Origin: Gemmatimonadota bacterium
Lineage (GTDB): Bacteria > Gemmatimonadota > Gemmatimonadetes > Longimicrobiales > Gaopeijiaceae
Direction of reading: 5' to 3'
Assembly: GCA_029863645.1 (NCBI GenBank)
Contig: JAOTVA010000027.1
Coordinates: 1 to 32,160, forward strand
DNA length: 32,160 nucleotides
The position numbers were made by a program, and so were the translations under genes. Below, one piece after another: positions 17,143 through 24,847 of this stretch (position 1 is the stretch's first letter; every line of letters starts with the position of its first letter). The notes beneath the pieces were generated by a model. The model did not search any database. It saw only the letters and a list, made by a program, of their open reading frames with translations, and was not told where the DNA came from.

Positions 17143-18330
17143 ATGTCTATGAAGAAGCCCATGAAGGCCGCGCTACTCCTGTTGACGACGGTCCCCGTGC
17201 TCGCTTGCACAGACGACGCCGTCACGCCCCAGGTAGATCCGGACGATCCCATCGGCATCGAGTTGGTGGAGGTCGTGAGCGGTCTGAGCTCACCAGTCTT
17301 CGCCACAGCCCCGTCGGGCGACCCCGACCGCCTCTTCGTCGTAGAGCGGGGCGGACTCATTCGCATCGTGGTAAACGGAGCTGCGCTCCCAACCCCGTTC
17401 CTCGACGTCCGTGGCTCGATCGTAGCCGGCAGTGAGCGTGGCCTGCTGGGAATGGCGTTTCATCCCAACTACGCCGTGAATGGGTACTTCTTCCTGAACT
17501 ACACCGATACGACCGGGACCACGCAGGTCGTTCGGTACTCAGTGTCCGGGAATCCCGACGTCGCCGACGGGCTTTCCGAGGGGTCGATCCTGTCGGTGGC
17601 TCAGCCGGCGACGAACCACAACGGAGGAATGCTGGCGTTCGGACCGGACGGCATGCTCTACATCGGTTTGGGCGACGGAGGTGGCGGTGGCGACCAACAG
17701 AATCACGGCCAGCGTCCCTCCACCCTGCTCGGGTCAATGCTGCGCATCGATATCGACGGGGGCTCGCCCTACGCGATACCACTAGACAATCCGTTTTGGA
17801 ACCACGCGACCTATCGCGGAGAGACGTGGGCGTACGGGCTGCGCAACCCGTGGCGCTACTCGTTCGACCGCATGAATGGCGACCTGTACATCGGTGACGT
17901 CGGTCAGGGCCAGGTCGAAGAGGTGTCCTATCAGAGCGCGGCGAGCTCGGGCGGCGAGAACTACGGCTGGCGCATCATGGAGGGCTCGGCGTGCTACAAC
18001 CCTTCGTCCGGCTGCGCGACTGCGGGGCTCACGCTCCCCGTATACGAGTACGGGCACTCGCCCGAGTGTTCGGTGACCGGCGGGTACGTGTACCGTGGCT
18101 CCGCGTTTCCGTCGATGGCAGGTCGCTACTTTTTCGGTGACTACTGCGCCGGCTGGATTCGCAGCTTCCAGATCGTCGGTGGTGCGGCTGCTGGAATACA
18201 GGACCACACCGCGGCGATCGGCACGGTCTCGCAGATCTCTTCCTTCGCAGAGGACGGCCTGGGCGAGCTGTACGTCGTCAGTCTCAGTGGGACGATCTAC
18301 AGGATCACGGCGGTCGACCCGGGTCCTTGA
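17143..18330 (+). CDS. PQQ-dependent aldose sugar dehydrogenase-type lipoprotein (GSDH/HHIP-like propeller)
   Basis: This is a 395-residue exported protein with a lipoprotein signal (KKPMKAALLLLTTVPVLAC), so it is likely anchored in the cell envelope. I start at ATG 17143 (17149 is equally possible). An upstream GTG at 17089 adds a basic stretch unlike a signal peptide. The six-bladed propeller of soluble glucose/aldose dehydrogenases is evident in GLLGMAFHPNYAVNGYFFLN, the catalytic-histidine region TNHNGGMLAFGPDGMLYIG (His about 159), YGLRNPWRYSFDR, LYIGDVGQGQVEEV and GRYFFGDYCAGWI. Several cysteines may form disulfides. The family oxidises sugars with PQQ and calcium; the substrate is unknown, and PQQ binding is inferred from family. 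It converges on the neighbouring cyclotransferase-like gene with a 6-nt gap. Confidence 0.88.
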   Translation: MSMKKPMKAALLLLTTVPVLACTDDAVTPQVDPDDPIGIELVEVVSGLSSPVFATAPSGDPDRLFVVERGGLIRIVVNGAALPTPFLDVRGSIVAGSERGLLGMAFHPNYAVNGYFFLNYTDTTGTTQVVRYSVSGNPDVADGLSEGSILSVAQPATNHNGGMLAFGPDGMLYIGLGDGGGGGDQQNHGQRPSTLLGSMLRIDIDGGSPYAIPLDNPFWNHATYRGETWAYGLRNPWRYSFDRMNGDLYIGDVGQGQVEEVSYQSAASSGGENYGWRIMEGSACYNPSSGCATAGLTLPVYEYGHSPECSVTGGYVYRGSAFPSMAGRYFFGDYCAGWIRSFQIVGGAAAGIQDHTAAIGTVSQISSFAEDGLGELYVVSLSGTIYRITAVDPGP

Positions 18331-18336
18331 AGGAAG

Positions 18337-18822
18337 TCAGCCCTCCGTCGGGAGCGCTTCGAGTCTTCCTATGAGGTCTCGCGGAAGTCCGTGCGCCCGT
18401 GCGCCCGCCAGAACGTGGTCGAGATACCAGCGGGTTGGCACCAGGGTGTCATCTATCACCTCGGGAAGGGCCAGGTAGACCCACGCCTCGACCGCGACGG
18501 CCTCATGAGGTGACGCGAGCAGGAACTCCTGCAAGCGCCGGTCGTACCCGATCTCATGCACGTCGAGCGCGGCCAGCTCCAGTTCGGCCACTTCGTAGAC
18601 GACTCCGTGCACGACCTCCTCCCCGCCGGTGCGGAACGCATCAGCCTTCCCCGTCCCGTCGTCCCAGCCACGCTTGTGAAAGCGAAGGGAGTACCCTCGG
18701 AGCCAGGCCCGTCCGACATAACGCGCGGACGGGACGCGGCGCGTCATGCGCGCCGGGTCGAGGTTGGAACCGTACGCGAAGACGAACGTGCGCACGTGTG
18801 GCCTACCGAGACTCGCCGGCAA
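18337..18822 (-). CDS. Gamma-glutamylcyclotransferase / AIG2-like protein
   Basis: This 161-residue soluble protein has the family signature [12 protein letters not shown] near residue 14, the loop that binds the gamma-glutamyl group. The likely catalytic glutamate is in [13 protein letters not shown] (about residues 93-105), and a conserved EAWVYLAL strand and helix follow. Such enzymes cleave gamma-glutamyl amino acids to 5-oxoproline, though many relatives have unproven substrates. The ATG at 18822 overlaps the upstream DUF1232 gene by 20 nt. An in-frame GTG at 18795 would remove the overlap and still keep the whole fold, so the start is open. The two genes are surely co-transcribed. A second member of this superfamily lies at 26641-27063. 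Confidence 0.85.
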   Translation of the reverse strand: MPASLGRPHVRTFVFAYGSNLDPARMTRRVPSARYVGRAWLRGYSLRFHKRGWDDGTGKADAFRTGGEEVVHGVVYEVAELELAALDVHEIGYDRRLQEFLLASPHEAVAVEAWVYLALPEVIDDTLVPTRWYLDHVLAGARAHGLPRDLIGRLEALPTEG

Positions 18823-19123
18823 GCGCTGCCGCGCGAGCCCGGTGCTCCTCCAGAATCGGCGCGGGAATCAGGCGAAGGGCCAGCGCCAGTCCCAAAGGGA
18901 CGAGGAGTAGGTCATCCACATATCCAAGCACGGGGATGAAGTCCGGGATAAGATCCACCGGGCTGAGGGCGTAGGCGACGACGAGGCCGGCAATGACCTT
19001 CGGTACCCAGGGAACGCGCGGATCGCGACAGGCGAGGTACAGGACGTGCCCCTCCCTCTTGAGTGTGACGACCCGGGCTCTCCAGGAGTTGAGCATGTTC
19101 GGTCCCATCGCCTTCGAAGTCAT
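18803..19123 (-). CDS. YkvA/DUF1232 family membrane protein
   Basis: This 106-residue protein matches the DUF1232 pattern closely: [20 protein letters not shown], then [19 protein letters not shown] and a second hydrophobic helix, [12 protein letters not shown]. The family has one or two short membrane helices around the [11 protein letters not shown] box. Its function is unknown. Three in-frame ATGs (19123, 19108, 19096) are possible; the last has GGGA 6 nt before it, but the longer form is kept for caution. It is divergent from the small membrane protein at 19190 across a 66-nt gap that must hold promoters for one or both. Confidence 0.88.
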   Translation of the reverse strand: MTSKAMGPNMLNSWRARVVTLKREGHVLYLACRDPRVPWVPKVIAGLVVAYALSPVDLIPDFIPVLGYVDDLLLVPLGLALALRLIPAPILEEHRARAAALAGESR

Positions 19124-19189
19124 TCCCTACCCTGCCCACCGACACATACTCTGGAAGAGTCCATCCTACGTCCACCCGCGGGACACCCC

Positions 19190-19477
19190 ATGAAAACTGT
19201 TCCCCGTATCGGGCGCATCCTTGACCTGGCTGGTCTGCTGCTGTTCCTGGGCGGCGGCGCGATCTTCGTCTGGGCCTGGCTCGGATTCCAAGGCGTTCCC
19301 GAGTTGGTGCCGGCGTTGGAGGAGCAGGCCCGATCTGCCATCGCGGTAGCGAACCGTTACTGGCGGCTGCAGAAGATCGGCACGGGGTTCATGATCGCGG
19401 GGGTGGCGGTCTTCGTTCTCGCGTGGTGGGTTGCTCGGAGCGCGATGCACGCGCCGGCCGAGCCCAGGGAGACCTAG
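19190..19477 (+). CDS. Small two-helix membrane protein
   Basis: This 95-residue protein has two clear membrane helices (about residues 11-31 and 62-84), separated by a periplasmic or cytosolic loop with PALEEQARSAIAVANRYWRL. I do not recognise a family. The open frame continues upstream to 19046, but that part overlaps the divergent DUF1232 gene and is not hydrophobic. ATG 19190 follows the promoter gap and is preferred. Its last 4 nt overlap the end of the convergent Rof-like gene. It is likely real because helix, loop and codon structure look gene-like. Confidence 0.6.
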   Translation: MKTVPRIGRILDLAGLLLFLGGGAIFVWAWLGFQGVPELVPALEEQARSAIAVANRYWRLQKIGTGFMIAGVAVFVLAWWVARSAMHAPAEPRET

Positions 19478-19731
19478 CCATCCGCGCCCGGAGCGAACGC
19501 AACGCCTTCCACGCTCACGACTTGGTCGAGGCGGACCTCGATGCCCTTCGCCAAGATCATGTACTCGGCGCCATCGCGGCTCAGGAGATCCTCGATCCGA
19601 TCCTCGATTCTCACGACCTCGCCCAATGACCCACGGTGTTCAATCGTCACGACCTTGCGGCGTGTCGCGGCGGCCTCCAGTTGATCGTGAAGCGCGCACG
19701 CGATGGGTTCGTATGGTTGATCGGGGCTCAT
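19474..19731 (-). CDS. Rof (YaeO)-like Rho-binding antiterminator
   Basis: This 85-residue protein fits the small beta-barrel Rof family: YEPIACALHDQLEAAA at the start, a RRKVVTIEHRG strand, DLLSRDGAEYMILAKG and the closing VRLDQVVSVEGV. In E. coli, Rof binds the Rho primary RNA site and blocks Rho-dependent termination. The pattern Y-x-P-I-x-C ... D-x-L-E ... E-Y ... R-L-D-x-I/V is retained over the full length. The cytosolic role in modulating Rho is inferred from family. It is divergent from the YbjQ gene at 19766 across only 34 nt, so the two promoters must overlap, and it converges by 4 nt with the small membrane gene. Confidence 0.75.
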   Translation of the reverse strand: MSPDQPYEPIACALHDQLEAAATRRKVVTIEHRGSLGEVVRIEDRIEDLLSRDGAEYMILAKGIEVRLDQVVSVEGVAFAPGADG

Positions 19732-19765
19732 CGGCAGAACCTACACAAGCCTAAAGGGAAGACCC

Positions 19766-20080
19766 ATGATCATCAGCAACACGCAGGAGATCCCTGGAAA
19801 GTCCATCATCCAGTTCTTCGGAGTGGTGACTGGAAGCACCGTGCGCGCAAAGCACATCGGTAGGGACATCATGGCTGGGCTCAAAAACGTGGTGGGAGGT
19901 GAGTTGACCCAGTACACGGAGCTGCTTTCCGAAGCCCGCGGGGAGGCGATTCGCCGTATGAGCCACCAGGCCGAGGAGATGGGCGCCAACGCCATCGTCA
20001 ACGTGCGCTTCGCGACGAGCAGCGTGGCTCAGGGCGCCGCCGAATTGTTCGCGTACGGGACCGCGGTCACGGTGGAGTAG
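19766..20080 (+). CDS. YbjQ/UPF0145 family protein
   Basis: This 104-residue soluble protein has the whole YbjQ fold: TQEIPGKSIIQFFGVVTGST, a central AGLKNVVGGELTQYTELL, the helix EARGEAIRRMSHQAEEMGAN, and AIVNVRFATSSV ending in a FAYGTAVTVE strand. The family forms pentamers and is sometimes called heavy-metal binding, but its function is not established. Length is standard. A second member follows 4 nt downstream, so this is a tandem pair on one transcript. Confidence 0.92.
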   Translation: MIISNTQEIPGKSIIQFFGVVTGSTVRAKHIGRDIMAGLKNVVGGELTQYTELLSEARGEAIRRMSHQAEEMGANAIVNVRFATSSVAQGAAELFAYGTAVTVE

Positions 20081-20084
20081 ACCC

Positions 20085-20573
20085 GTGGACTTCCTAAGCC
20101 TCATCATCACTCCGGCCATGCTGCTGGGTGCGTGGATCTCCGGAAGGGCGCTCGAGCGCCGGCACCTGAAGAATCTCCTGCTCCTCGAAAGTGGCTCACG
20201 CGGCATACTCGCGGTGACGATCGAAGAGCTGCCCAAGGACTGGCACGTCCAGTCATGCGAACTCGTGATGGGCAACGTCGTCATCTCGCAGGACTACTTC
20301 AAGCGCTTCATGGCGAGCCTCAAGGGCGTCGTCGGAGGCAACATCGGTGTGTTCGAACCACTCCTCGAACGTGCCCGTCGCGAGGCGCTGATCCGCATGA
20401 AGGGAGTGGCCCATGCTCGCGGGTACGACACGATCATCAACGTTCGCCTCGAGACGGCCGCGCTGGCGAGTTCCCGCAGCGACGGGAAAGGCACGGCGGG
20501 TGTCGAGATCCTAGCGTTCGGTACGGCTATCTCCCTATCAGAGGGGACCAACCGGCGCACCTCGTTGCCCTAG
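20085..20573 (+). CDS. YbjQ-like protein with N-terminal membrane anchor
   Basis: This 162-residue paralogue of the preceding gene starts with GTG 20085, 4 nt after its stop. It adds an N-terminal hydrophobic segment (about residues 3-20) and a basic linker. The YbjQ core follows (about 38-150): RGILAVTIEELP, ASLKGVVGGNIGVFEPLLER, ARREALIRMKGVAHARGYD, TIINVRLETAAL and ILAFGTAI. The soluble and anchored versions may form a mixed oligomer at the membrane; that is a guess. The 3' end overlaps the convergent linalool dehydratase-like gene by 4 nt. Confidence 0.85.
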   Translation: MDFLSLIITPAMLLGAWISGRALERRHLKNLLLLESGSRGILAVTIEELPKDWHVQSCELVMGNVVISQDYFKRFMASLKGVVGGNIGVFEPLLERARREALIRMKGVAHARGYDTIINVRLETAALASSRSDGKGTAGVEILAFGTAISLSEGTNRRTSLP

Positions 20574-22366
20574 GCCGACCCGCAGCACGGACACCCAGGA
20601 GAACCCATGAACGGATCGGGGCCGGAGGCAGGATCCCTAGCCGCCGCTACCACGGAAGCTGAGGCAGCGGTCCGACCGACCGGCCTCTGCGGTTGCGCCT
20701 GAGCTTGGCCCGGACCGCCGCGGTATCCCGTGACGATCTCGAACTGATGGGCGTCGATCGTGGAATCGATGCGAATCGTACCGGGTCCCGTGACCTCGAA
20801 GCGAGTGAACGGCTGTCCGTTCAGGCGCACAGACAGGTTGTCCGTGCTCGGCAGGTTGGTCACGCGCCAGCTGGTCTCGGACCGCTGCCGATCCGGAGCC
20901 GCCGCGTAGGTGACCACGTGAAGCACGCCGGTCGCTCTGTTGTTCCAGGCCTGCGACACGCCGAGTGATGGGAAGTCGATCCCCTCGACGCTGGGTGCCG
21001 TGTACTTGTCCAGATGCGGCGCTTCGAAGGCCCGCGACCAGTCGCCTGGGGAGGCAACCTCGGCCGCCATCAGCATCGCGCTGCTCTGACCGCGCGGATG
21101 TCCTTCCTTGTTGTTGAAGAAGAACCCGAACTGCTCTTGTTGATCTCCGAACGCCTTCGGCTCCATCGCGCGCTCGACGGCAGCCTGGAAGCGCTCGGCC
21201 ACCTGTGCATCGCCGAGCTCCTTGGCCATGATCAAGCCGTTCGAATTGGGCGGGAGGTCGCCAGTGCTCGTGCGCCAACCCCCGGCGTTCGCTGCCGCCT
21301 CGTAAATCATCGCACCGAGCTCGCGGTCCTGCGGCAGCATCAGGTGTGCCGTATTGAGTCCACTCCCGGCGCCGCCGGGGAAGCGGAGGTGGAAGTCCTC
21401 GATCGGGTCGTAGTAGGCCGTGATCCCTTCCACGGACCCGTCCGACCCGTACATCATGTAGTTCTCGCGGGTGTACCCGATGAAATTCTGGAACGCCTGG
21501 TGCGTGTTGCGCCCGAAGACCCTGTCGTAGAGTTGCATGCCCAGGCCGCCTGCGGAGTTGCAGAAGACCCAGATCTTGGTGTTCTCGCAGTGGGGCCCTT
21601 CCGGGTGATCCCGGTACTGCTGCTCGAGCCGCTCGGCGATCCGGTGCGTGTCCCATTGGAACGTCTCGTCCCCGTAGCCCGTGACGTCGAAAGGCTCCGC
21701 CCACTTGTCGTCGCCCGAGATGTACTTGTAGGTGGCGAGCAGGAGCAGGAACCACGCCCTGAAGAACAGATAGCCATCGGCCCCGATCGGGTCGGGCTGC
21801 AGTCCCCACGGCTCGACGCCATTCCCCGTCCAGCCGAAGCGGTTGTACCTGCCGCGAAGCCGTTCCGGGAATCCGCCCATGATCCCAGGCGGGTAGTTCC
21901 CTCGCTTCGGGTCATCCCCGATCTGCGTGAGCCAGTCGACCGCCCCCCAATAGGTGGGATAACGGGCTGTGAGCTCGTCAGCGATGCGTGTGTAGACCTC
22001 TCGCCACGCAGGGGTCTGGTCCGCCATCAACAGGAGACCGTACGCGGAGAATGAGAGATCGAAGCGGCCGTAGCTTAAAACGACTGGGGCCGAGTACCGG
22101 TCCCACCACGCATGAGGCACACCGTTCGAACTCCAATCGTCTTGCGTGGTCGCCTTCTCCCAGAGGAAGCGCAGCCAACCAGCACCGCGCGGAGTCAGGC
22201 CCGGATACTGAGTGACGTTGCGAAGCGCGAGCGCGGGCTGGATCGAGGCCGCGACCTGGGCCACCTCCTGTTGGGTCCAGGCGTCCACGGGCAGTGCCGC
22301 GGCCCCGGCCATCCCACCCACGGCTTTGACGAATCCTCTGCGCGAAACGGGTGTCGGCTCTGTCAC
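20570..22366 (-). CDS. Tat-exported linalool dehydratase/isomerase-like protein
   Basis: This 598-residue protein opens with a twin-arginine signal (SRRGFVKAVGGMAGAAALP). The start is GTG 22366 (or GTG 22369), six nt after GAGGGAG; upstream frame is not gene-like. The (alpha/alpha) barrel sequence recalls the linalool dehydratase/isomerase family: GRFDLSFSAYG (Asp about 103, Tyr about 109, six apart) and CENTKIWVFC (Cys about 260 and 269, nine apart). These match my recollection of the catalytic Asp39/Tyr45 and Cys171/Cys180 of LinD. The LinD Met125/His129 equivalents are not obvious here, and there is an extra segment (about 160-195). The tail carries a Cys-rich end (GCPCCG). Dehydration or isomerisation of a terpene-like alcohol is inference. 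Confidence 0.65.
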   Translation of the reverse strand: MTEPTPVSRRGFVKAVGGMAGAAALPVDAWTQQEVAQVAASIQPALALRNVTQYPGLTPRGAGWLRFLWEKATTQDDWSSNGVPHAWWDRYSAPVVLSYGRFDLSFSAYGLLLMADQTPAWREVYTRIADELTARYPTYWGAVDWLTQIGDDPKRGNYPPGIMGGFPERLRGRYNRFGWTGNGVEPWGLQPDPIGADGYLFFRAWFLLLLATYKYISGDDKWAEPFDVTGYGDETFQWDTHRIAERLEQQYRDHPEGPHCENTKIWVFCNSAGGLGMQLYDRVFGRNTHQAFQNFIGYTRENYMMYGSDGSVEGITAYYDPIEDFHLRFPGGAGSGLNTAHLMLPQDRELGAMIYEAAANAGGWRTSTGDLPPNSNGLIMAKELGDAQVAERFQAAVERAMEPKAFGDQQEQFGFFFNNKEGHPRGQSSAMLMAAEVASPGDWSRAFEAPHLDKYTAPSVEGIDFPSLGVSQAWNNRATGVLHVVTYAAAPDRQRSETSWRVTNLPSTDNLSVRLNGQPFTRFEVTGPGTIRIDSTIDAHQFEIVTGYRGGPGQAQAQPQRPVGRTAASASVVAAARDPASGPDPFMGSPGCPCCGSA

Positions 22367-22458
22367 CACTGGCTCCCTCGGAAAGTGCTCCGGTCCGTTA
22401 TGGTATGGGACAGCGACGGTACCGACCAGGGGACGTGTGGCGACCATCGGGCCCACCG

Positions 22459-22893
22459 CTACCGCGTGTCGACGACCGAGACCTGGGCCACGTATTCCCC
22501 CTGGTCGAGCGGCTCCCCAGAGCCAGGGTACGAGGTCAGGCCCCGAAAGCCGATCATGTAGGGGCCGAAGGAAGTCCCCAGCGGATCCAGGCTCGAGTTC
22601 AGGATCACGGTCCGGGTCTCGTCCCCACCCGTCAGCGTCAAGCGGATCGCCGCGTTTCCCTCCCACACGCACTGGACGTCCCTAGGACAGCGGGAATCAC
22701 CGGCGACGCCATCGAATGTCACTGAGATCCCGCCGTTGTCGGCCGACCGGCCCACCGGAAGCTCGAGGACTGCAGTGTCCCCTGCGAACGACACGCTCGG
22801 GCCGGGCTGCCCGTCGGGTTGCAGGTCAACCTGACCGCTGCATGCGCCGCAGAGGACGAGCGCGATCGGGAGAATCCACTGGTTCATATTCAT
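22459..22893 (-). CDS. Small lipoprotein with conserved RCP..C-W-G motif
   Basis: This 144-residue exported protein, started at ATG 22893 (22887 also fits), begins with MNMNQWILPIALVLCGAC. The hydrophobic run ends at a cysteine pair that resembles a lipobox. The body is beta-rich and contains the conserved segment DSRCPRDVQCVWEGNAAIRL (about residues 66-85), seen widely in uncharacterised exported proteins; the two cysteines could pair. No enzymatic motif is visible. A longer form from 22917 is possible but adds non-hydrophobic residues before the signal. It lies between the nitrilase (104 nt upstream) and the linalool dehydratase-like gene (92 nt downstream), all on the minus strand. Confidence 0.7.
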   Translation of the reverse strand: MNMNQWILPIALVLCGACSGQVDLQPDGQPGPSVSFAGDTAVLELPVGRSADNGGISVTFDGVAGDSRCPRDVQCVWEGNAAIRLTLTGGDETRTVILNSSLDPLGTSFGPYMIGFRGLTSYPGSGEPLDQGEYVAQVSVVDTR

Positions 22894-22997
22894 CACGCAT
22901 CCCAAGGGCAACGTCACGTCGCGGGGCCATGGCAGACCGTCGGCCCCGGGCCCCGCGTTGCCGGTACCCCGCCGAATCGCTCGCTGAGGTCCCAGAG

Positions 22998-23978
22998 CTA
23001 AACGGACCCCTGGTCGTCCCCACCAACGGGCTCACGGACGTCGACCAGGCCCGGGCGCGGGAGCCGATGCACGTGTAGCTCGAATAGATCCGGCCGGGAG
23101 TAGTGTCCTCCGACATCCAGTTGCCAGCGTGGTCCGACCAGTTCGTGTGGCTCGATGTCCGCGTAGAGAATGCCTTCTTCGCCATCTAGCGGACCAGCCA
23201 GGATCTTCCCGTCAGGGTCAACGATTACGCTGAGTCCCGGGTTGAGCCAGCCTTCCACCCCGGAGAGGTACTCGGACTTGAATGCCAGGTCGTCAGGGAC
23301 ATCGTCGATATGGAATGCCTGGCAAGCGGAGAGCACGAAGCAACGTCCCTCTTTCGCGATGTGCCGCATGCTCGAGATCCATGGCTCTCCTCGGTCCCAC
23401 GTCGGCGCGACGTGGATTTGCGATCCCGAGGCCGAGAGCGAGTAACGCGCCAACGGCATATAATTCTCCCAGCACAACAGCCCACTGAGACGCCCAAACG
23501 GCAGGTCGAGCACCACCAGATCATTGCTCGGCGCTTGGCCCCATACCAGGCGTTCGCCGGCGGTAGGAATGAGCTTCCGGTGCTTCCCGAGTATCTGTCC
23601 GTCCGGGCCGAGATAGAGCAGCGTGTTGAACAGGGTGGAATCACTTCCCTCCGTGTTTCTCTCGTTCACGCCGATCGCGACCGTTACACCGTGGTCGGCG
23701 ACAGCCTCGGCCAAGCGGCGAACCGCGGGACCCGGAATCGCGACCGAGTTCTTGTGAAGGGTGTGGTAGAGCGCCCTCAGTGGGTGTGTCTTCCCGGGCG
23801 GAATTAACCACGCCCATATCGGGTAGCCCGGAACAAACGCTTCGGGAAACGCAATTAGGCGAGCTCCGTGGTCAGCGGCCTGCTCGATAAAGTCACAGGC
23901 TTTCGCGATGCTCGCATCCAGATCGAGGAAGGCTGATGCGGCCTGAACTACCGCGACTTTAAACGGTTCTTCATTCAC
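22998..23978 (-). CDS. Nitrilase (aliphatic/arylacetonitrilase branch)
   Basis: This 326-residue cytosolic enzyme shows the Glu-Lys-Cys triad of the nitrilase superfamily: Glu46 in FPEAFVPGYP, Lys135 in KHRKLIPT and Cys169 in LLCWENYMPLARY. The sequence around Cys and the closing VGGHYSRPDLFELHV are typical of true nitrilases (branch 1), which hydrolyse nitriles to carboxylic acids and ammonia. Length is normal. The ATG at 23978 is preceded by AGGTG. A GTTAGAC box lies 24 nt upstream of the start. The gene may use plant or microbial nitriles; the exact substrate cannot be read from the sequence. Confidence 0.92.
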   Translation of the reverse strand: MNEEPFKVAVVQAASAFLDLDASIAKACDFIEQAADHGARLIAFPEAFVPGYPIWAWLIPPGKTHPLRALYHTLHKNSVAIPGPAVRRLAEAVADHGVTVAIGVNERNTEGSDSTLFNTLLYLGPDGQILGKHRKLIPTAGERLVWGQAPSNDLVVLDLPFGRLSGLLCWENYMPLARYSLSASGSQIHVAPTWDRGEPWISSMRHIAKEGRCFVLSACQAFHIDDVPDDLAFKSEYLSGVEGWLNPGLSVIVDPDGKILAGPLDGEEGILYADIEPHELVGPRWQLDVGGHYSRPDLFELHVHRLPRPGLVDVREPVGGDDQGSV

Positions 23979-24002
23979 CTAGTCGGCGCTTTCTGCTGAA
24001 GG

Positions 24003-24009
24003 GTCTAAC
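24003..24009 (-). repeat. GTTAGAC box upstream of nitrilase (possible cassette boundary)
   Basis: On the minus strand GTTAGAC matches the integron R' core consensus GTTRRRY and stands 24 nt before the nitrilase start. Its left partner (RYYYAAC) near the end of the DinB gene is not convincing; only short symmetries (CGTCC/GGACG) surround it. A 7-bp degenerate match can occur by chance, so this is weak support for a second cassette boundary. Confidence 0.25.
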
Positions 24010-24045
24010 CGTCCCGAGCGTTCTCGCAACCCGAGACAAATCTCG

Positions 24046-24528
24046 TCAGGACGCCAGCGCGTCCCGGATCTTGGCCAGGTGGTGGAAGCTGTGTCGGAGG
24101 GCGTGGTCCTCAATGAAGAACTGGGCCGTCAATGGCGCATCGCCGTTGAGAGAAACAGGCGCCGCGGTATCGAGTTCGGCGTCAGAAAGGCGCCCGACCT
24201 CTGCGGCAGCGACTGCTGCATTGTCTCGGAGTAGCTGGACGGTTTCCGCCTTTCCGACGTCCGCATGGTCCATCGCATGCTGAGCGTTCATGTCTGCGAT
24301 CCCCGACCAGGTAACGCCAGTAATCGGGTTTCCAGAAGCGAGCGTTTGTGCGAGTTGCACCTCGATCGGATAGACGGACGCCACGTGATGAACCACCACG
24401 CCTACGGATCGGCCGTCGACAGGGATCGCCGTCGCCCACTGATCTTCATCCAACTGGTCGGCATACGTGGCAAGGGCGTCCGCGCCCTGAAGAATGCGGC
24501 TCGCCAGCGCTTTAGCACGGCTACTCAT
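24046..24528 (-). CDS. DinB-superfamily protein
   Basis: This 160-residue soluble four-helix-bundle protein is of the DinB/YfiT type. Starting at ATG 24528 (GGAG six nt upstream) gives MSSRAKALASRILQGADAL. The longer frame to 24591 belongs to the overlapping DUF4256 remnant. Histidines in VVVHHVASVYPIEVQL (about residues 42-57) and EDHALRHSFHHLAKIRDAL (near the C-terminus) are placed as the family's metal ligands. Members include thiol transferases and many uncharacterised proteins; the substrate is unknown. It overlaps the upstream truncated gene by 8 nt. Confidence 0.78.
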   Translation of the reverse strand: MSSRAKALASRILQGADALATYADQLDEDQWATAIPVDGRSVGVVVHHVASVYPIEVQLAQTLASGNPITGVTWSGIADMNAQHAMDHADVGKAETVQLLRDNAAVAAAEVGRLSDAELDTAAPVSLNGDAPLTAQFFIEDHALRHSFHHLAKIRDALAS

Positions 24529-24847
24529 AATTAGCTCCGAGGTGTGAGCATGAGGGCCGCAAGCGTATCCGTGTCGAAGCCTGCCAGTCAATCGGCCCTG
24601 CAGGTCTGAAGCGCAACCCGGCCTTCACCCTGCAGTCGGCAAACACATACTCGTGCGCCTGTTCATCTAGGATTACCACGTCCGGTTCCCCACCGGTTCG
24701 TTCCATTTCGCCGAGCGCCCGCAGTGCACCGGCATTGGCCCCTAGCCTCGCCTGTACCTTGGACCACTGGAGTCCCAGGTGCCGCTCCGGGTTGCCCTCA
24801 AAGCGCGCCTTCAGCGTCGCGAGCAGGTCGTCAGGTATGGAGTTCAC
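24521..24847 (-). pseudogene. DUF4256-family gene, truncated at the 3' end
   Basis: The 108-residue frame starts at GTG 24847, whose GTGA overlaps the stop of the VOC gene. It matches the N-terminal half of DUF4256 proteins as I know them: DLLATLKARFEGNPERHLGLQW, ALGEMERTGGEPDVVILD and EYVFADC. After that cysteine the family normally goes on for about 90 residues (with an RRSxCYD-like segment). Here the sequence changes to an unrelated Arg-rich tail and stops inside the DinB start. The other two frames do not carry the missing part either, so this is a deletion or recombination join rather than a simple frameshift. A functional short variant cannot be excluded. Confidence 0.7.

Noticed and set aside
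21014-22054. 346-codon plus-strand open frame
   Set aside because: Antisense to the linalool dehydratase-like gene, Val/Arg-rich, no motif; the minus frame has signal peptide and catalytic motifs.
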